Shown here piece after piece: positions 7,627-16,290 of a stretch of DNA of 64,000 bases. Within the stretch, counting starts at the first letter, position 1. Each line of letters opens with the position of its first letter. The notes beneath the pieces are model-generated. The model saw nothing but the letters and a program-made list of their open reading frames with translations. It made no database searches and was not told the origin of the DNA. The stretch is from Brevundimonas huaxiensis (lineage in GTDB: Bacteria > Pseudomonadota > Alphaproteobacteria > Caulobacterales > Caulobacteraceae), in NCBI RefSeq assembly GCF_014218725.1, contig NZ_JABBJE010000002.1:124001-188000 (forward strand), read 5' to 3'. The position numbers and the translations under genes are program-made.

Positions 7627-8244
7627 TCAGGAAGTCTTGGCGGCCGTGGCGGGCGGATGGGCGGCCATGAAGATGCGCGCGGCCTCTCTGGCGCGGCCTG
7701 CGCGCTTGTCGGCCTCCAACTGCGGCACATCCAGCATGGCGCGCAGATGGCCGTGTCCCAGCACAAGGCCGGCGAACATCTCGGCCGCCTCTTCCGGGTC
7801 GGCGACGCTCATTCGGCCCAGCCGCGTCTGTTCCGCCAGCCAGGCGGCCAGTTCGCGCAGGCTGCGACGCGGACCGGCCTCATAGATGGCGTGGGCGATG
7901 TCAGGCGCCTCGACCGAGACCAGGGCGACCCCGCGCATCGAGCCGACCTTGTCGCCGCTGCACACCCGGTTCAGCAGCGTCAGGGCCAAGTTGTCGAGCA
8001 CCGTCTGCGGATCGCCGGCGCCGCGCAGGGGGGCGACGATGTCCTCGACCCGCTTGGACGCCAGGGCCTGGGCGATCTCCAGCTTGGAGGCGAAGCGATT
8101 ATAGACCGTCTGTTTGGAGACGCCGGCCAGTTTGGCGATCTCGTCCATCTTGGCCTGCAACCCCTTGTCGGCGAACAGGGTCGCGGCGGCGTCCAGGATC
8201 GCCTCGCTCTTGCGTTCATCGACCTGCCCGAGACGGCGCGCCAT
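7627..8244 (-). CDS. TetR-family regulator of the emrAB operon
   Basis: The 205-residue protein has an N-terminal TetR helix-turn-helix (ILDAAATLFADKG, then AGVSKQTVYNRFASK, about residues 14-50) and an AefR-like C-terminal ligand domain (LGHGHLRAMLDVP). The ATG shares one base with the emrB stop (TGATG), so the regulator is the last gene of the efflux operon. It probably represses the operon; the palindrome TGGAC-N6-GTCCA at 10980-10995 in front of emrA is the likely operator. The inducing ligand cannot be read from sequence. Confidence 0.88.
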   Translation of the reverse strand: MARRLGQVDERKSEAILDAAATLFADKGLQAKMDEIAKLAGVSKQTVYNRFASKLEIAQALASKRVEDIVAPLRGAGDPQTVLDNLALTLLNRVCSGDKVGSMRGVALVSVEAPDIAHAIYEAGPRRSLRELAAWLAEQTRLGRMSVADPEEAAEMFAGLVLGHGHLRAMLDVPQLEADKRAGRAREAARIFMAAHPPATAAKTS

Positions 8245-9854
8245 CAGTGGACGTCCGAGGGCGGGGCGCCGGCCTGGGCCTTCACTGGCTGGGCGGCCAG
8301 GGTGACGAAGGCCGCGCCCGCGCAAAGGATGGCCAGCAGGGCGAAGGCGTCGCCGAACGCCATCGTCGTCGCCTGTTTCTGCAACATCCCATAGATGGCC
8401 TTCATCGCCGAGGCGGCCGGGTCGATGGAGCCGGCGAACCGCTGGGCCATGCCGGCCATCATGTTGCGCATCGCCTGGTCCCCCTGACCGATGGCGCTGG
8501 TCAGTTCGCTCATGTGCAGGGCGGTGTTGGACGTCAGGCTGGTGTTCAGGATCGCCAGGCCGAAGGCGCCGCCGACGTTGCGCGACAGGTTCACCAGCCC
8601 CGAGGCGTTCTTGACCATGTGCGGCGGCAGGGTCGCCATCGTCACCTGCTGGGACGCGATCATGGCCAGCATCACGCCGACGCCGCGGAAGGCCTGGACC
8701 GAGGCGAAGTTCCAGAAGCCCCAGTCGTCGGTGACGACGCGCGCCTCCCACATGCCCCAGGCGCACAGCATGAAGCCGCCGAACATCAGCACCCGCGCAT
8801 CCAGCTTGCGCACCAGTCGTCCGGCGAAGGGGCCGGTGGCGAACATGGCCAGGCCCGACACGACCATGGTGGTGCCGACCTCTGACGACGAATAGCCGAG
8901 CACGCGGCCCAGGAAGAGCGGCAGCAGGAAGGTGCCGCCGAACAGGGCGAACCCGACGATGAAGGTCATGATGAACCCGACCAGGAAGTTGCGATTGCCA
9001 AAGGCGCGCAACTCCACGATCGGCTGGCGATAGGTCAGGGACCGCCAGATGAAGATCGGTCCGGCGACCGCCGCCACGACGGTCAAAAGCAGGATGTGAG
9101 TATCGTCGAACCAGTCGTTTTTGGCGCCCTCTTCCAGCACAAACTGCATCGACATCAGAAAGACGGCCATCAGGCCCAGGCCCCACCAGTCGAACCCCTT
9201 GGCCAGCGACGGATCGCCCTTGTCGAAGTTGCCGTAGCGCCCAACCAGAAACAGCACCAGCAGGCCCGGTCCCACATTGATGAAGAACAGCCATCGCCAG
9301 CTCAGCCACTCTGTCAGGTGCCCGCCCAGCGTCGGCCCGACGGTCGGCGCCAAGGTCACGATCAGGCCCATGACCACGCTGGCGGTGACGCGCTTGTCGG
9401 GCGGAAAGGCGGTGAAGGCGACGGCGAAGACGGTCGGGATCATGGCCCCGCCCACGAAACCCTGGATGGCCCTAAACAGGATCATCATGTCGATCGACGA
9501 CGAAAGGCCCGTGGCGACGCTCATCAGAACGAAGCCGGCGCAGGAGACCAGAAACAGCCGCTGCGTCCCCCACAGCCGCGACAGGAAGCCCGACAGGGGG
9601 ATCATCACCACCTCTGGGATCAGATAGGCGGTCTGGATCCAGCTGATCTCGTCGGCCGAGGCCCCGACGCCGGCCTGGATCTGGGGCAGGGAGGCGGCGA
9701 CGATCTGGATGTCCAGAATGGCCATGAACTGGCCCACCACCATGCCGGCGAAGCCCAGCAGCAGCATGGTCCAGTTGATTTCGGGATGGCCGGCGACGGG
9801 ACCCTTTTGCGCGACAGGGGCCCCGCCATCTGCGGCGGGGTTGGCGGCGGTCAC
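8244..9854 (-). CDS. emrB: DHA2-family (EmrB-type) drug:H+ antiporter
   Basis: The 536-residue inner-membrane protein shows the 14-helix DHA2 pattern. It has FMAILDIQIVAASLPQI (motif D1) near residue 50, SGFLSRLWGTQRLF (motif A), an RAIQGFVGG segment and LAPTVGPTLGGHLTE (motif C, the antiporter signature). It works with EmrA and an outer-membrane TolC-type channel, not encoded here, to expel hydrophobic compounds. The GTG start at 9854 overlaps the emrA stop as GTGA. The frame is open far upstream, but that part is only emrA read in another frame. Confidence 0.92.
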   Translation of the reverse strand: MTAANPAADGGAPVAQKGPVAGHPEINWTMLLLGFAGMVVGQFMAILDIQIVAASLPQIQAGVGASADEISWIQTAYLIPEVVMIPLSGFLSRLWGTQRLFLVSCAGFVLMSVATGLSSSIDMMILFRAIQGFVGGAMIPTVFAVAFTAFPPDKRVTASVVMGLIVTLAPTVGPTLGGHLTEWLSWRWLFFINVGPGLLVLFLVGRYGNFDKGDPSLAKGFDWWGLGLMAVFLMSMQFVLEEGAKNDWFDDTHILLLTVVAAVAGPIFIWRSLTYRQPIVELRAFGNRNFLVGFIMTFIVGFALFGGTFLLPLFLGRVLGYSSSEVGTTMVVSGLAMFATGPFAGRLVRKLDARVLMFGGFMLCAWGMWEARVVTDDWGFWNFASVQAFRGVGVMLAMIASQQVTMATLPPHMVKNASGLVNLSRNVGGAFGLAILNTSLTSNTALHMSELTSAIGQGDQAMRNMMAGMAQRFAGSIDPAASAMKAIYGMLQKQATTMAFGDAFALLAILCAGAAFVTLAAQPVKAQAGAPPSDVH

Positions 9855-10936
9855 TGGCCTGTGGCTCCGGTCGTCGTGGCGGCTTCGGCGAAGCTCTGGC
9901 CGCCCTGGCTCTTTAAATCGATCTTGACGTCCACCGACAGGCCGGGACGCAGGGCCAGGCTGCGGTCTGCGCCGCTGACGACGATGCGGACGGGCACCCG
10001 CTGGGTGATCTTGGTGAAGTTGCCCGTGGCGTTCTCGACCGGGATCAGGGCGAATTCGGACCCGGTGGCGGGGGCGAAGCTGTCCACGCGGCCCTCGATC
10101 TTGCGGCCGGGGAAGGCGTCGGCGGAAATCTCCACGGTTTGACCCAGGCGCACCTTGTCCAGCTGCGTCTCCTTGAAGTTGGCGACGATGTAGGTGTTGG
10201 TCAGGGGCACGACTGACAGCAGTTGCGTGCCGGCGTTGACATACTGGCCGGGCCGCACGCTGCGGGCGCCGACGACGCCGGCGACCGGGGCGCGGATGAC
10301 GGTGCGCTCCAGCGCGATACGGGCCTGTTCGACCACGGCGCGGGCCTGTTCGACGGCGGCGACGCTCTGCTGACGGGTCGAGCTCAGCACGCCGGCGGTG
10401 CGTTGTTCGGCGACCAGGGCGGCCTGGGCCTGCTGCACGCTGGCGGCGGCGGTGGCGGCCGAGGCGCGCTCGGTCTGGATGCGCTGCTGCGAGACCCAGC
10501 CCTGTTCGGCCAGCTTGCCGTAACGATCGACCTCGGCGCGGGCCAGGCCGGCCTGGGCGTTGGCCTGGGCGACCGAGGCGGCGCGGGCGGCGATGGTGGC
10601 CTGTTCCTGCTCGGCCTGGGCGTCGACATGGCCGACGGCGGCGATGGCGGCGGCCAGATTGGCCTCGGCCTGAGCGAGCTGAGCCTTCTGGTCGGAATCG
10701 TCCAGCTTGACCAGGATCTGGCCCGCCGCGACCCGCTGGTTGTCGCCCACCAGAACCTCGGTGACCCGGCCGGACAGTTGGGGGCTGACCAGGGTGGTGT
10801 CGGCCTGGACGAAGGCGTTGTCGGTGCTTTCCCAACGCTGGCCGTTCACCCACCAGACGATGCCGCCCACGATCAGGGCCAGGCCGACGAGGGCGGCCGC
10901 AAACAGCGGCAGGCGTTTCTTGAGTTCAGGCGACAT
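9851..10936 (-). CDS. emrA: EmrA/HlyD-family membrane fusion protein
   Basis: Periplasmic adaptor of the EmrAB efflux pump. The 361-residue protein has one N-terminal membrane segment (about 10-30) and the barrel/lipoyl half motif GRVTEVLVGDNQRVAAGQIL (about 75-94). A long helical hairpin rich in Ala/Gln (about 100-210) follows, then the second lipoyl half TVIRAPVAGVVGARSVRPG and the beta-barrel segment VVPLTNTYIVANFKETQL. I chose the ATG at 10936 (MSPELKKR); an upstream in-frame start at 10996 would precede the likely promoter and operator. First gene of emrA-emrB-tetR. Confidence 0.92.
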   Translation of the reverse strand: MSPELKKRLPLFAAALVGLALIVGGIVWWVNGQRWESTDNAFVQADTTLVSPQLSGRVTEVLVGDNQRVAAGQILVKLDDSDQKAQLAQAEANLAAAIAAVGHVDAQAEQEQATIAARAASVAQANAQAGLARAEVDRYGKLAEQGWVSQQRIQTERASAATAAASVQQAQAALVAEQRTAGVLSSTRQQSVAAVEQARAVVEQARIALERTVIRAPVAGVVGARSVRPGQYVNAGTQLLSVVPLTNTYIVANFKETQLDKVRLGQTVEISADAFPGRKIEGRVDSFAPATGSEFALIPVENATGNFTKITQRVPVRIVVSGADRSLALRPGLSVDVKIDLKSQGGQSFAEAATTTGATGQ

Positions 10937-10979
10937 GGAATATCCGGGGGAGGTGCGGCGTTTTGAAGCGGCGCTAAAA

Positions 10980-10995
10980 TGGACCGCGCCGTCCA
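10980..10995 (-). promoter_or_regulatory. Candidate TetR operator of emrAB-tetR
   Basis: TGGAC (10980-10984) and GTCCA (10991-10995) form a perfect 5-bp inverted repeat with a 6-base spacer, flanked by A/T-runs on both sides. It lies 44 bases before the emrA start, between emrA and the divergent amine oxidase gene. Spacing and position are typical for a TetR dimer site; the assignment is inferred. Confidence 0.5.
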
Positions 10996-11057
10996 AAAAT
11001 CAATAGGCGACCGGAACGGCGCCGATCACGACCGGTTTTCGTGTATGTCCTGACCCC

Positions 11058-12374
11058 ATGAACGCCCGCATCTCCGCCTCCCAGCCGCTGCCGTCCCGGG
11101 TCGATGTCGTGGTGATCGGCGCAGGCGCCGCCGGCATCGCCGCCGCGCGCCGTCTGTTGCGGCCCGGCCTGTCGGTTCTGGTGCTGGAGGCCCGCGACCG
11201 GATCGGGGGGCGCGCCTGGACGGTTCGGGCCGAGGGCGAAGGCTTGGACATGGGGTGCGGCTGGCTGCATTCGGCCGACGACAATGTGCTGGCCGGACGG
11301 GTCGAGTCCGAGGGGCTGACGCTGGATCAGACCCCGCCGCCCTGGCGCACTCAGGCCTTCGACCACGAAATGACCCGCGCGGATCAGGCCGCGTTCGGCG
11401 AGGCCTTCGCCGCCTTCGACCAGCGGGTGAGCGAGGCGGCGTCGCTAGGTGAGGATCGCCCGGCGTCGGACTTCTTCGATCCCGACAGTCGCTGGAACCC
11501 GCACATGGACGCCATCTCGGGCGCCTTGAACGGCGCGCGGTTCGCCGAGGTGTCCAGCCTGGATTATGACGCCTATGTCGACACCGGCGTGAACTGGCGG
11601 GTGCGCGAGGGCTATGGCCGGCTGATCGCCCGGCTGGGCGAGGCTGTTTCGTCCATCACGGTCACGGACTGCGCCGTCAGCCGCATCGACCGTTCGGGAC
11701 CGGTGCTGCGGCTGGAAACGAATCGCGGTGAACTGACGGCGCGGATCGTCATCCTGACGGTGCCCAACAGCCTGATCGCCGGCGAGGCGATCCGCATCGA
11801 TCCGCCGGTTCCGGCCCTGCTCGAGGCGACGGCGGGCGTGCCGCTGGGCCTGGCGTCCAAGGTGCATATGACGGTGCGCGGCGCCGGCGATTTCCAGCCC
11901 GACACCCAGCTGTGGACCCGCACCGATACGGCCGAGACCGGCGGCTATCACCTGCGGCCGTTCGGGCGGCCGATGATCGAGGCCTATTTCGGGGCCGACC
12001 TCGCCTGGGGGCTGGAGGCGCAGGGGCCGGCCGCCCTGTTCGACTTCGCCGTGTCCGAACTGGTCGCGGCTCTGGGGTCGGACATGCGCCGGCGCTTGGA
12101 GGCGGTCGCGATCAGCGGATGGGGCGTCGATCCCTGGTCGCGCGGGGCCTATTCCCATGCCTTGCCGGGCCATGCGGCGGATCGGGCGAAGCTGCGCACG
12201 TCGGTCGAGGACCGCATTTTCCTGGCCGGCGAGGCGACCGCGCCGGTCTATTACGGCACGGCCCACGGCGCCTGGATGGAGGGCGAGCGCGCCGCCGACG
12301 CCGCCCTGACCGCCCAAGCGCTCAAGGGCCTGGGTCTTGACCCGCGCCGCCCCGAGGACGACAGCGAGGCATGA
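11058..12374 (+). CDS. FAD-dependent amine oxidase
   Basis: A 438-residue flavin amine oxidoreductase. The dinucleotide-binding motif VVVIGAGAAGIAAARRLL is at about residues 17-34, followed by LEARDRIGGRAWT. The substrate/FAD motif DMGCGWLHS is near 70, and the C-terminal FAD motif RIFLAGEATAPVYYGTAHGA is at about 389-408. Such enzymes oxidise monoamines or polyamines to aldehydes with H2O2 release. The substrate is not evident. No signal peptide is seen, so it is probably cytoplasmic. Its stop overlaps the nth start by 4 bases (ATGA), implying co-transcription with a DNA-repair gene. Confidence 0.88.
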   Translation: MNARISASQPLPSRVDVVVIGAGAAGIAAARRLLRPGLSVLVLEARDRIGGRAWTVRAEGEGLDMGCGWLHSADDNVLAGRVESEGLTLDQTPPPWRTQAFDHEMTRADQAAFGEAFAAFDQRVSEAASLGEDRPASDFFDPDSRWNPHMDAISGALNGARFAEVSSLDYDAYVDTGVNWRVREGYGRLIARLGEAVSSITVTDCAVSRIDRSGPVLRLETNRGELTARIVILTVPNSLIAGEAIRIDPPVPALLEATAGVPLGLASKVHMTVRGAGDFQPDTQLWTRTDTAETGGYHLRPFGRPMIEAYFGADLAWGLEAQGPAALFDFAVSELVAALGSDMRRRLEAVAISGWGVDPWSRGAYSHALPGHAADRAKLRTSVEDRIFLAGEATAPVYYGTAHGAWMEGERAADAALTAQALKGLGLDPRRPEDDSEA

Positions 12375-13117
12375 AGCCCGCCAAGGCCAGAAAGCCCGCC
12401 GCCAAGCCTGCCAAACGCCCGGCCGTGATGACCGGGGCGGCCATACCCATGCTGCGCTGGCCGCCCGACGAAGACCGCGTCGAGGCGATCTTCGAACGCC
12501 TGTCCGGCGTCATGCCCGAGCCCAAGACCGAACTGGATTTCTCCAATCCCTTCACCCTGGTCGTCGCCGTCGCCCTGTCGGCCCAGGCGACGGACGTGTC
12601 GGTCAACAAGGCGACCGAGCGGCTGTTCAAGGTCGCGGACACGCCGGAGAAGATGCTGGCCCTGGGCGAGGAGGGGCTGATCCCCTACATCGCCTCCATC
12701 GGCCTTTATCGCGGCAAGGCGCGGAACGTCATCGCGCTGAGCCGCATCGTGCTGGACCAGCATGGCGGCGAGGTCCCGCTGAACCGCGCCGATCTTCAGG
12801 CCCTGCCCGGCGTGGGGCGCAAGACGGCCTCGGTGGTTCTGAACGAACTGGGGATCGAGGCGGCCATCGCCGTCGACACCCACGTCTTTCGCGTCTCGCA
12901 CCGGCTGGGCCTGGCCAATGCCGGAACGCCGGACAAGGTCGAGGCCCAGCTGTTCAAGGTCGTGCCGGAGGACTGGCTGCCCAAGGCGCACCACTGGCTG
13001 ATCCTGCACGGCCGCTACACCTGCACGGCGCGCAAACCCAAATGCCTGTCTTGCATCATCGCCGACCTGTGCCCGTCGCGGGCAGGCCTGATGGCGCTGG
13101 GCGAGGCGGCGGGCTAG
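12371..13117 (+). CDS. nth: Endonuclease III (DNA glycosylase/AP lyase)
   Basis: Removes oxidised pyrimidines and cleaves at abasic sites in base-excision repair. The 248-residue protein has the helix-hairpin-helix motif LPGVGRKTASVVLNELG with the catalytic Lys (about residue 151) and the catalytic Asp in VDTHVFRVSHR (about 169). Four cysteines spaced C-X6-C-X2-C-X5-C (about 217-233) bind the 4Fe-4S cluster. The first 25 residues are a Lys/Ala/Pro-rich extension beyond the E. coli length (211). It starts inside the amine oxidase stop and ends sharing the bases CTAG with the opposing MarR gene. Confidence 0.95.
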   Translation: MKPAKARKPAAKPAKRPAVMTGAAIPMLRWPPDEDRVEAIFERLSGVMPEPKTELDFSNPFTLVVAVALSAQATDVSVNKATERLFKVADTPEKMLALGEEGLIPYIASIGLYRGKARNVIALSRIVLDQHGGEVPLNRADLQALPGVGRKTASVVLNELGIEAAIAVDTHVFRVSHRLGLANAGTPDKVEAQLFKVVPEDWLPKAHHWLILHGRYTCTARKPKCLSCIIADLCPSRAGLMALGEAAG

Positions 13118-13614
13118 ATCCCCGGAGCGGCGTCGGGGCCGTGGGTCAGCTTCTCAGCCAAGGCCTTCAGCACGCGACGTGCGGCAGCCATATCCTCGTC
13201 CGAAACGCCTTCGAACATGCGTTCGCGCATGGCCGCGGCATGGATCTCGAACGCCTCGATTTCGGCGCGCCCGGCCGGCTCCATCTGGATCAGCCATGAC
13301 CGGCCGTCGCCGATCATCCGACGCCGGCTGACCATGCCGTCCTTCTCGAGTCTTTGCACCAGACGGGTCAGCGACGCGCCGGACAGCTCCATCCTGTTCG
13401 CCAACTCGGAAAGCGTCAGGCCCTTGGGCTCGTCCGCCAGGAAATAAAGCACCACGGTCGGCGCGCCCGTGTGACCGGACTCTCGGAACAGATCGGCGAC
13501 ACGTAACCTCCACCGCTTGGCTGTCACCATCAGCGTCATGGCGACGTCGAGCTGAAGGGCGCTGCGCTGATCTGACGACAGCAGGGTAGGGCGTTGCGAC
13601 AAATATGACCTCAT
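13114..13614 (-). CDS. MarR-family transcriptional regulator
   Basis: A 166-residue winged-helix regulator. It has TVVLYFLADEPKGLTLSELA, the recognition segment ELSGASLTRLVQRLEKDGMV (about 82-101) and a wing with RRRMIGDGRSW. The gene is divergent from a chemoreceptor gene, and two CTTTAGC-type inverted repeats lie between them, so it probably controls itself and perhaps the receptor. The start at 13614 is the longest ATG; a start at the internal MTLMVTAKR is possible. Its stop shares the palindrome CTAG with the nth stop on the other strand. Confidence 0.85.
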   Translation of the reverse strand: MRSYLSQRPTLLSSDQRSALQLDVAMTLMVTAKRWRLRVADLFRESGHTGAPTVVLYFLADEPKGLTLSELANRMELSGASLTRLVQRLEKDGMVSRRRMIGDGRSWLIQMEPAGRAEIEAFEIHAAAMRERMFEGVSDEDMAAARRVLKALAEKLTHGPDAAPGI

Positions 13615-13637
13615 GGAACCAGCAGGCGGCGTAGCGG

Positions 13638-13704
13638 CTTTAAGGCGGCTAAAGCTAGACCGCAGAGGAATATTCTCCCCCAGGTTGAGCCTTTAGCGCG
13701 CTAA
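13638..13704. promoter_or_regulatory. Two inverted repeats between the MarR gene and the chemoreceptor gene
   Basis: CTTTA-N7-TAAAG lies at 13638-13654 and the perfect 12-bp palindrome TTAGCGCGCTAA at 13693-13704. Both carry a TTTAGC half-site. Their position in the shared divergent promoter fits operators for the adjacent MarR protein, but this is inferred. Confidence 0.45.
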
Positions 13705-13734
13705 CCATGCTGACACCCGATTTAAAGTGTTGAC

Positions 13735-15291
13735 GTGGCATTAACGTTCATCTCAGCACGAAAGATTTTTGCATTGCGACTTTTCGCCAAAACCAGAGAT
13801 GACAAGACGCTCAACGAGCTGCGCAACATGATGGCTGCCGTCAGTCGCTCTCAAGCAGTCATCCAGTTCGATCTGGATGGCGTCATTCTGGAGGCCAATC
13901 AGAACTTCCTATCGGTGGTTGGATATGAGCCGGCTGAGATTGTCGGACGTCACCACAGGATGTTCGTCGATCCGACTGAGGCGCAGACGCCAGCCTATGC
14001 CGAGTTGTGGCGAAAGCTGAACGCCGGTGAGTTCGTGGCGGACAAGTTTGTGCGCTACGGCAAGAGCGGCCAGCGGGTGGTGATCGAGGCCAGCTACAAT
14101 CCAATTCTGGACAGCGACGGACGCCCCTACAAGGTGGTCAAGTTCGCCACGGACGTCACCGCCGTCGAGGAAGAGCGCGAGCGCCGCGTCGAGGCCGATC
14201 GTCAGGCCGCCCAGGTCCAGGCCGCTGTTGTCGCAGGCACGGCCAAGGGCTTGTCGGCCATGGCCGCCGGCGACCTTTCCTATCGTATTCAGGACGATTT
14301 CCCGGGCGACTACGCAATCCTTCGCGACAACTTCAACCAGGCCATGGCGACGCTGGATCAGGCGGTCAGCGTCATTGGCGTCAACGCCGGGTCGATGCAG
14401 TCGGGCGCGCAGGAGATCGGCAGCGCCGCCGAAGACCTGTCGCGCCGCACCGAACAGCAGGCCGCCAGTCTGGAAGAGACAGCCGCCGCGCTGGACCAGA
14501 TCACCGCCACCGTGCGCAAGACGGCTGAGAACGCCCAGGCCGCCGACACTGTCGTCACCCAGGGGCGGACCCAGGCCGAGACCGGCGGCGTCGTCGTCCA
14601 GAAGGCCGTCGCGGCCATGGGTGAGATCGAACGCTCGTCCAACGAGATCAGCCAGATCATTGGCGTGATCGACGAGATCGCCTTCCAGACCAATCTCCTG
14701 GCGCTGAACGCCGGCGTCGAGGCCGCCCGTGCGGGCGAGGCGGGTCGCGGCTTTGCTGTCGTGGCCTCCGAAGTGCGCGCCCTGGCCCAACGGTCGGCGG
14801 AATCGGCCAAGGAGATCAAGACGCTGATCTCGGCAAGCTCCAGCCAGGTCAGGGACGGGGTCGTTCTGGTGCGGCAGTCGGGCGAGGCCCTGACCGGCAT
14901 CGCCGGCCGGATCGAGGAGATCACGACCCTGATGAGCGAGATCCGCGCCTCGACCCAGGAACAGGCGGTGGGTCTGGCCCAGGTCAACACCGCCGTGAAC
15001 CAGATGGACCAGGTCACCCAGCAGAACGCGGCCATGGTCGAGCAGTCCACCGCCGCCAGCCTGAGCCTGAGCCGCGAGGCCGCCGAACTGGCCGAACTGG
15101 TCGGCCGCTTCGAAACCAGCCAAGTGGCCGCGGCCCCGACGCCGATTCACTCGGCCCCCGTCCAGCAGATGAAGGCGCGCGTCGAAAGCTTCGCCCGGGC
15201 CCACGCCGCCCCTGCGCGCGCCCGCATGGCGGCTGGCGGCGGCGGGCGGGCGGCCGTGGCCGCCGTTCAATCGGACTGGAAAGAGTTCTGA
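13735..15291 (+). CDS. Cytoplasmic PAS-domain methyl-accepting chemotaxis protein
   Basis: A 518-residue chemoreceptor with no transmembrane segment. A PAS domain (about residues 35-145; [23 protein letters not shown]) is followed by a short HAMP-like linker and a methyl-accepting coiled coil. The kinase-binding tip reads [20 protein letters not shown] (about 310-330), where most receptors have LNAAVEAA. The protein ends DWKEF, an xWxxF tail resembling the NWETF pentapeptide that tethers CheR and CheB. A haem or flavin ligand in the PAS domain is possible but not proven. The start is GTG at 13735. A cheR gene lies at 55.7 kb. Confidence 0.92.
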   Translation: MALTFISARKIFALRLFAKTRDDKTLNELRNMMAAVSRSQAVIQFDLDGVILEANQNFLSVVGYEPAEIVGRHHRMFVDPTEAQTPAYAELWRKLNAGEFVADKFVRYGKSGQRVVIEASYNPILDSDGRPYKVVKFATDVTAVEEERERRVEADRQAAQVQAAVVAGTAKGLSAMAAGDLSYRIQDDFPGDYAILRDNFNQAMATLDQAVSVIGVNAGSMQSGAQEIGSAAEDLSRRTEQQAASLEETAAALDQITATVRKTAENAQAADTVVTQGRTQAETGGVVVQKAVAAMGEIERSSNEISQIIGVIDEIAFQTNLLALNAGVEAARAGEAGRGFAVVASEVRALAQRSAESAKEIKTLISASSSQVRDGVVLVRQSGEALTGIAGRIEEITTLMSEIRASTQEQAVGLAQVNTAVNQMDQVTQQNAAMVEQSTAASLSLSREAAELAELVGRFETSQVAAAPTPIHSAPVQQMKARVESFARAHAAPARARMAAGGGGRAAVAAVQSDWKEF

Positions 15292-15297
15292 GCTCCA

Positions 15298-15312
15298 GGC
15301 CCGGTTCGGGCC
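15298..15312. terminator. Short GC hairpin between the chemoreceptor and ATP-grasp genes
   Basis: GGCCCG and CGGGCC pair around a 3-base loop 6 bases after the chemoreceptor stop and 5 bases before the opposing stop. There is no T-run, so it is only a weak bidirectional terminator candidate. Confidence 0.35.
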
Positions 15313-15316
15313 GGGT

Positions 15317-16198
15317 TCAGCGCGAGGCGGCCTCCAACCGCGCTTTCACGGCCTCGGCGAAGCCGGCGCCGTTCGCGGGGTCGTGGTCTAGGTAGAAGTC
15401 CGGCTCGATCAGTTCGGCCTCCATCAGCACCCATCGACCGGCGTCGTCGCGGGCCATGTCGATGCGGGCGTAGAGCAGCGGCTCATCGATGGCGGCCAGC
15501 ACCTGCTCGGCCAAGGCCATCGCCGCCGCGTCCGGCGTCACGGCCCTGTACAGACCGCCGAACTGGACCTGGATGCGGAAGTCGCCCGCCAAGGGACGCT
15601 TGTTGACAGCATGGCTGAACCGGCCGCCGAAGAACAGCAGCGAGGTCTCGCCCTCGGTCTCGATCGACTTTAGATAGGGCTGGATCATCGCCGCGCCCTC
15701 GGGCGCATCGCTCAACACCTCGCTCGGCGTCAGGCGCAGGGTGCGAAACGCCCCGGCCGACACCGTGGGTTTAACGATCAGCACCGGCGCACCCGTCTCG
15801 ACGAAGGCGGCGTCCACCTGATGCTGGGTCACGCGGTCGGTCCAGCGCGTCTGCGAAATCGGCACGCCCTTGTCCGCCAGCCGCGCCAGATAGGCCTTGT
15901 CCGAGTTCCAGCGCAGCACCTCGGCGGGATTGGCGACCGCCAGGCCGGCCTCGCGCCACGTCGCGCAGGCCTTCAGCCAGCGCCCATGATCGCGGTGATA
16001 GCCCCAGGCGATGACCGGCAGGATCAGGTCATAGCCCTTGAGGCCCGACGCGTCCTCGACATGATCGGTCCAGGGCGTGGCCGTGACCGTCGCGCCCGTG
16101 CTCTCCAACGTCGCCTTCAACCGTTCCAGCACCTCGGGCCAGCGCCCGACATAGGTCTTGTCGGCGGGATCGGGGGTCAGGACGGCGATCTGGGTCAT
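15317..16198 (-). CDS. ATP-grasp domain protein (RimK/glutathione-synthetase-like)
   Basis: The 293-residue protein has an ATP-grasp fold: a pre-ATP-grasp N domain (MTQIAVLTPDPAD...), then VLIVKPTVSAGAF (ATP-binding Lys, about residue 143) and IQPYLKSIETEGETSLLFFGG, and the Mg-binding end VLMEAELIEPDFYLD with acidic residues near 255-268. Family enzymes join a carboxylate to an amine via an acylphosphate. Substrates cannot be told from sequence. It is convergent with the chemoreceptor gene and divergent from the sugar kinase gene. Confidence 0.78.
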   Translation of the reverse strand: MTQIAVLTPDPADKTYVGRWPEVLERLKATLESTGATVTATPWTDHVEDASGLKGYDLILPVIAWGYHRDHGRWLKACATWREAGLAVANPAEVLRWNSDKAYLARLADKGVPISQTRWTDRVTQHQVDAAFVETGAPVLIVKPTVSAGAFRTLRLTPSEVLSDAPEGAAMIQPYLKSIETEGETSLLFFGGRFSHAVNKRPLAGDFRIQVQFGGLYRAVTPDAAAMALAEQVLAAIDEPLLYARIDMARDDAGRWVLMEAELIEPDFYLDHDPANGAGFAEAVKARLEAASR

Positions 16199-16290
16199 GC
16201 GGTCCTCATACCGAAGCGTGGGCCGGCATATAAGGGCTTCCGTATGTGATTTCGGGTGACGTGCGGGCGTTGACCGGCTAAGGCGCGACC

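Noticed and set aside
9855-10853. Apparent N-terminal extension of emrB making one 869-residue protein
   Set aside because: The extension is emrA read in another frame; emrA in its own frame has a complete membrane-fusion-protein pattern and a GTGA junction to emrB.
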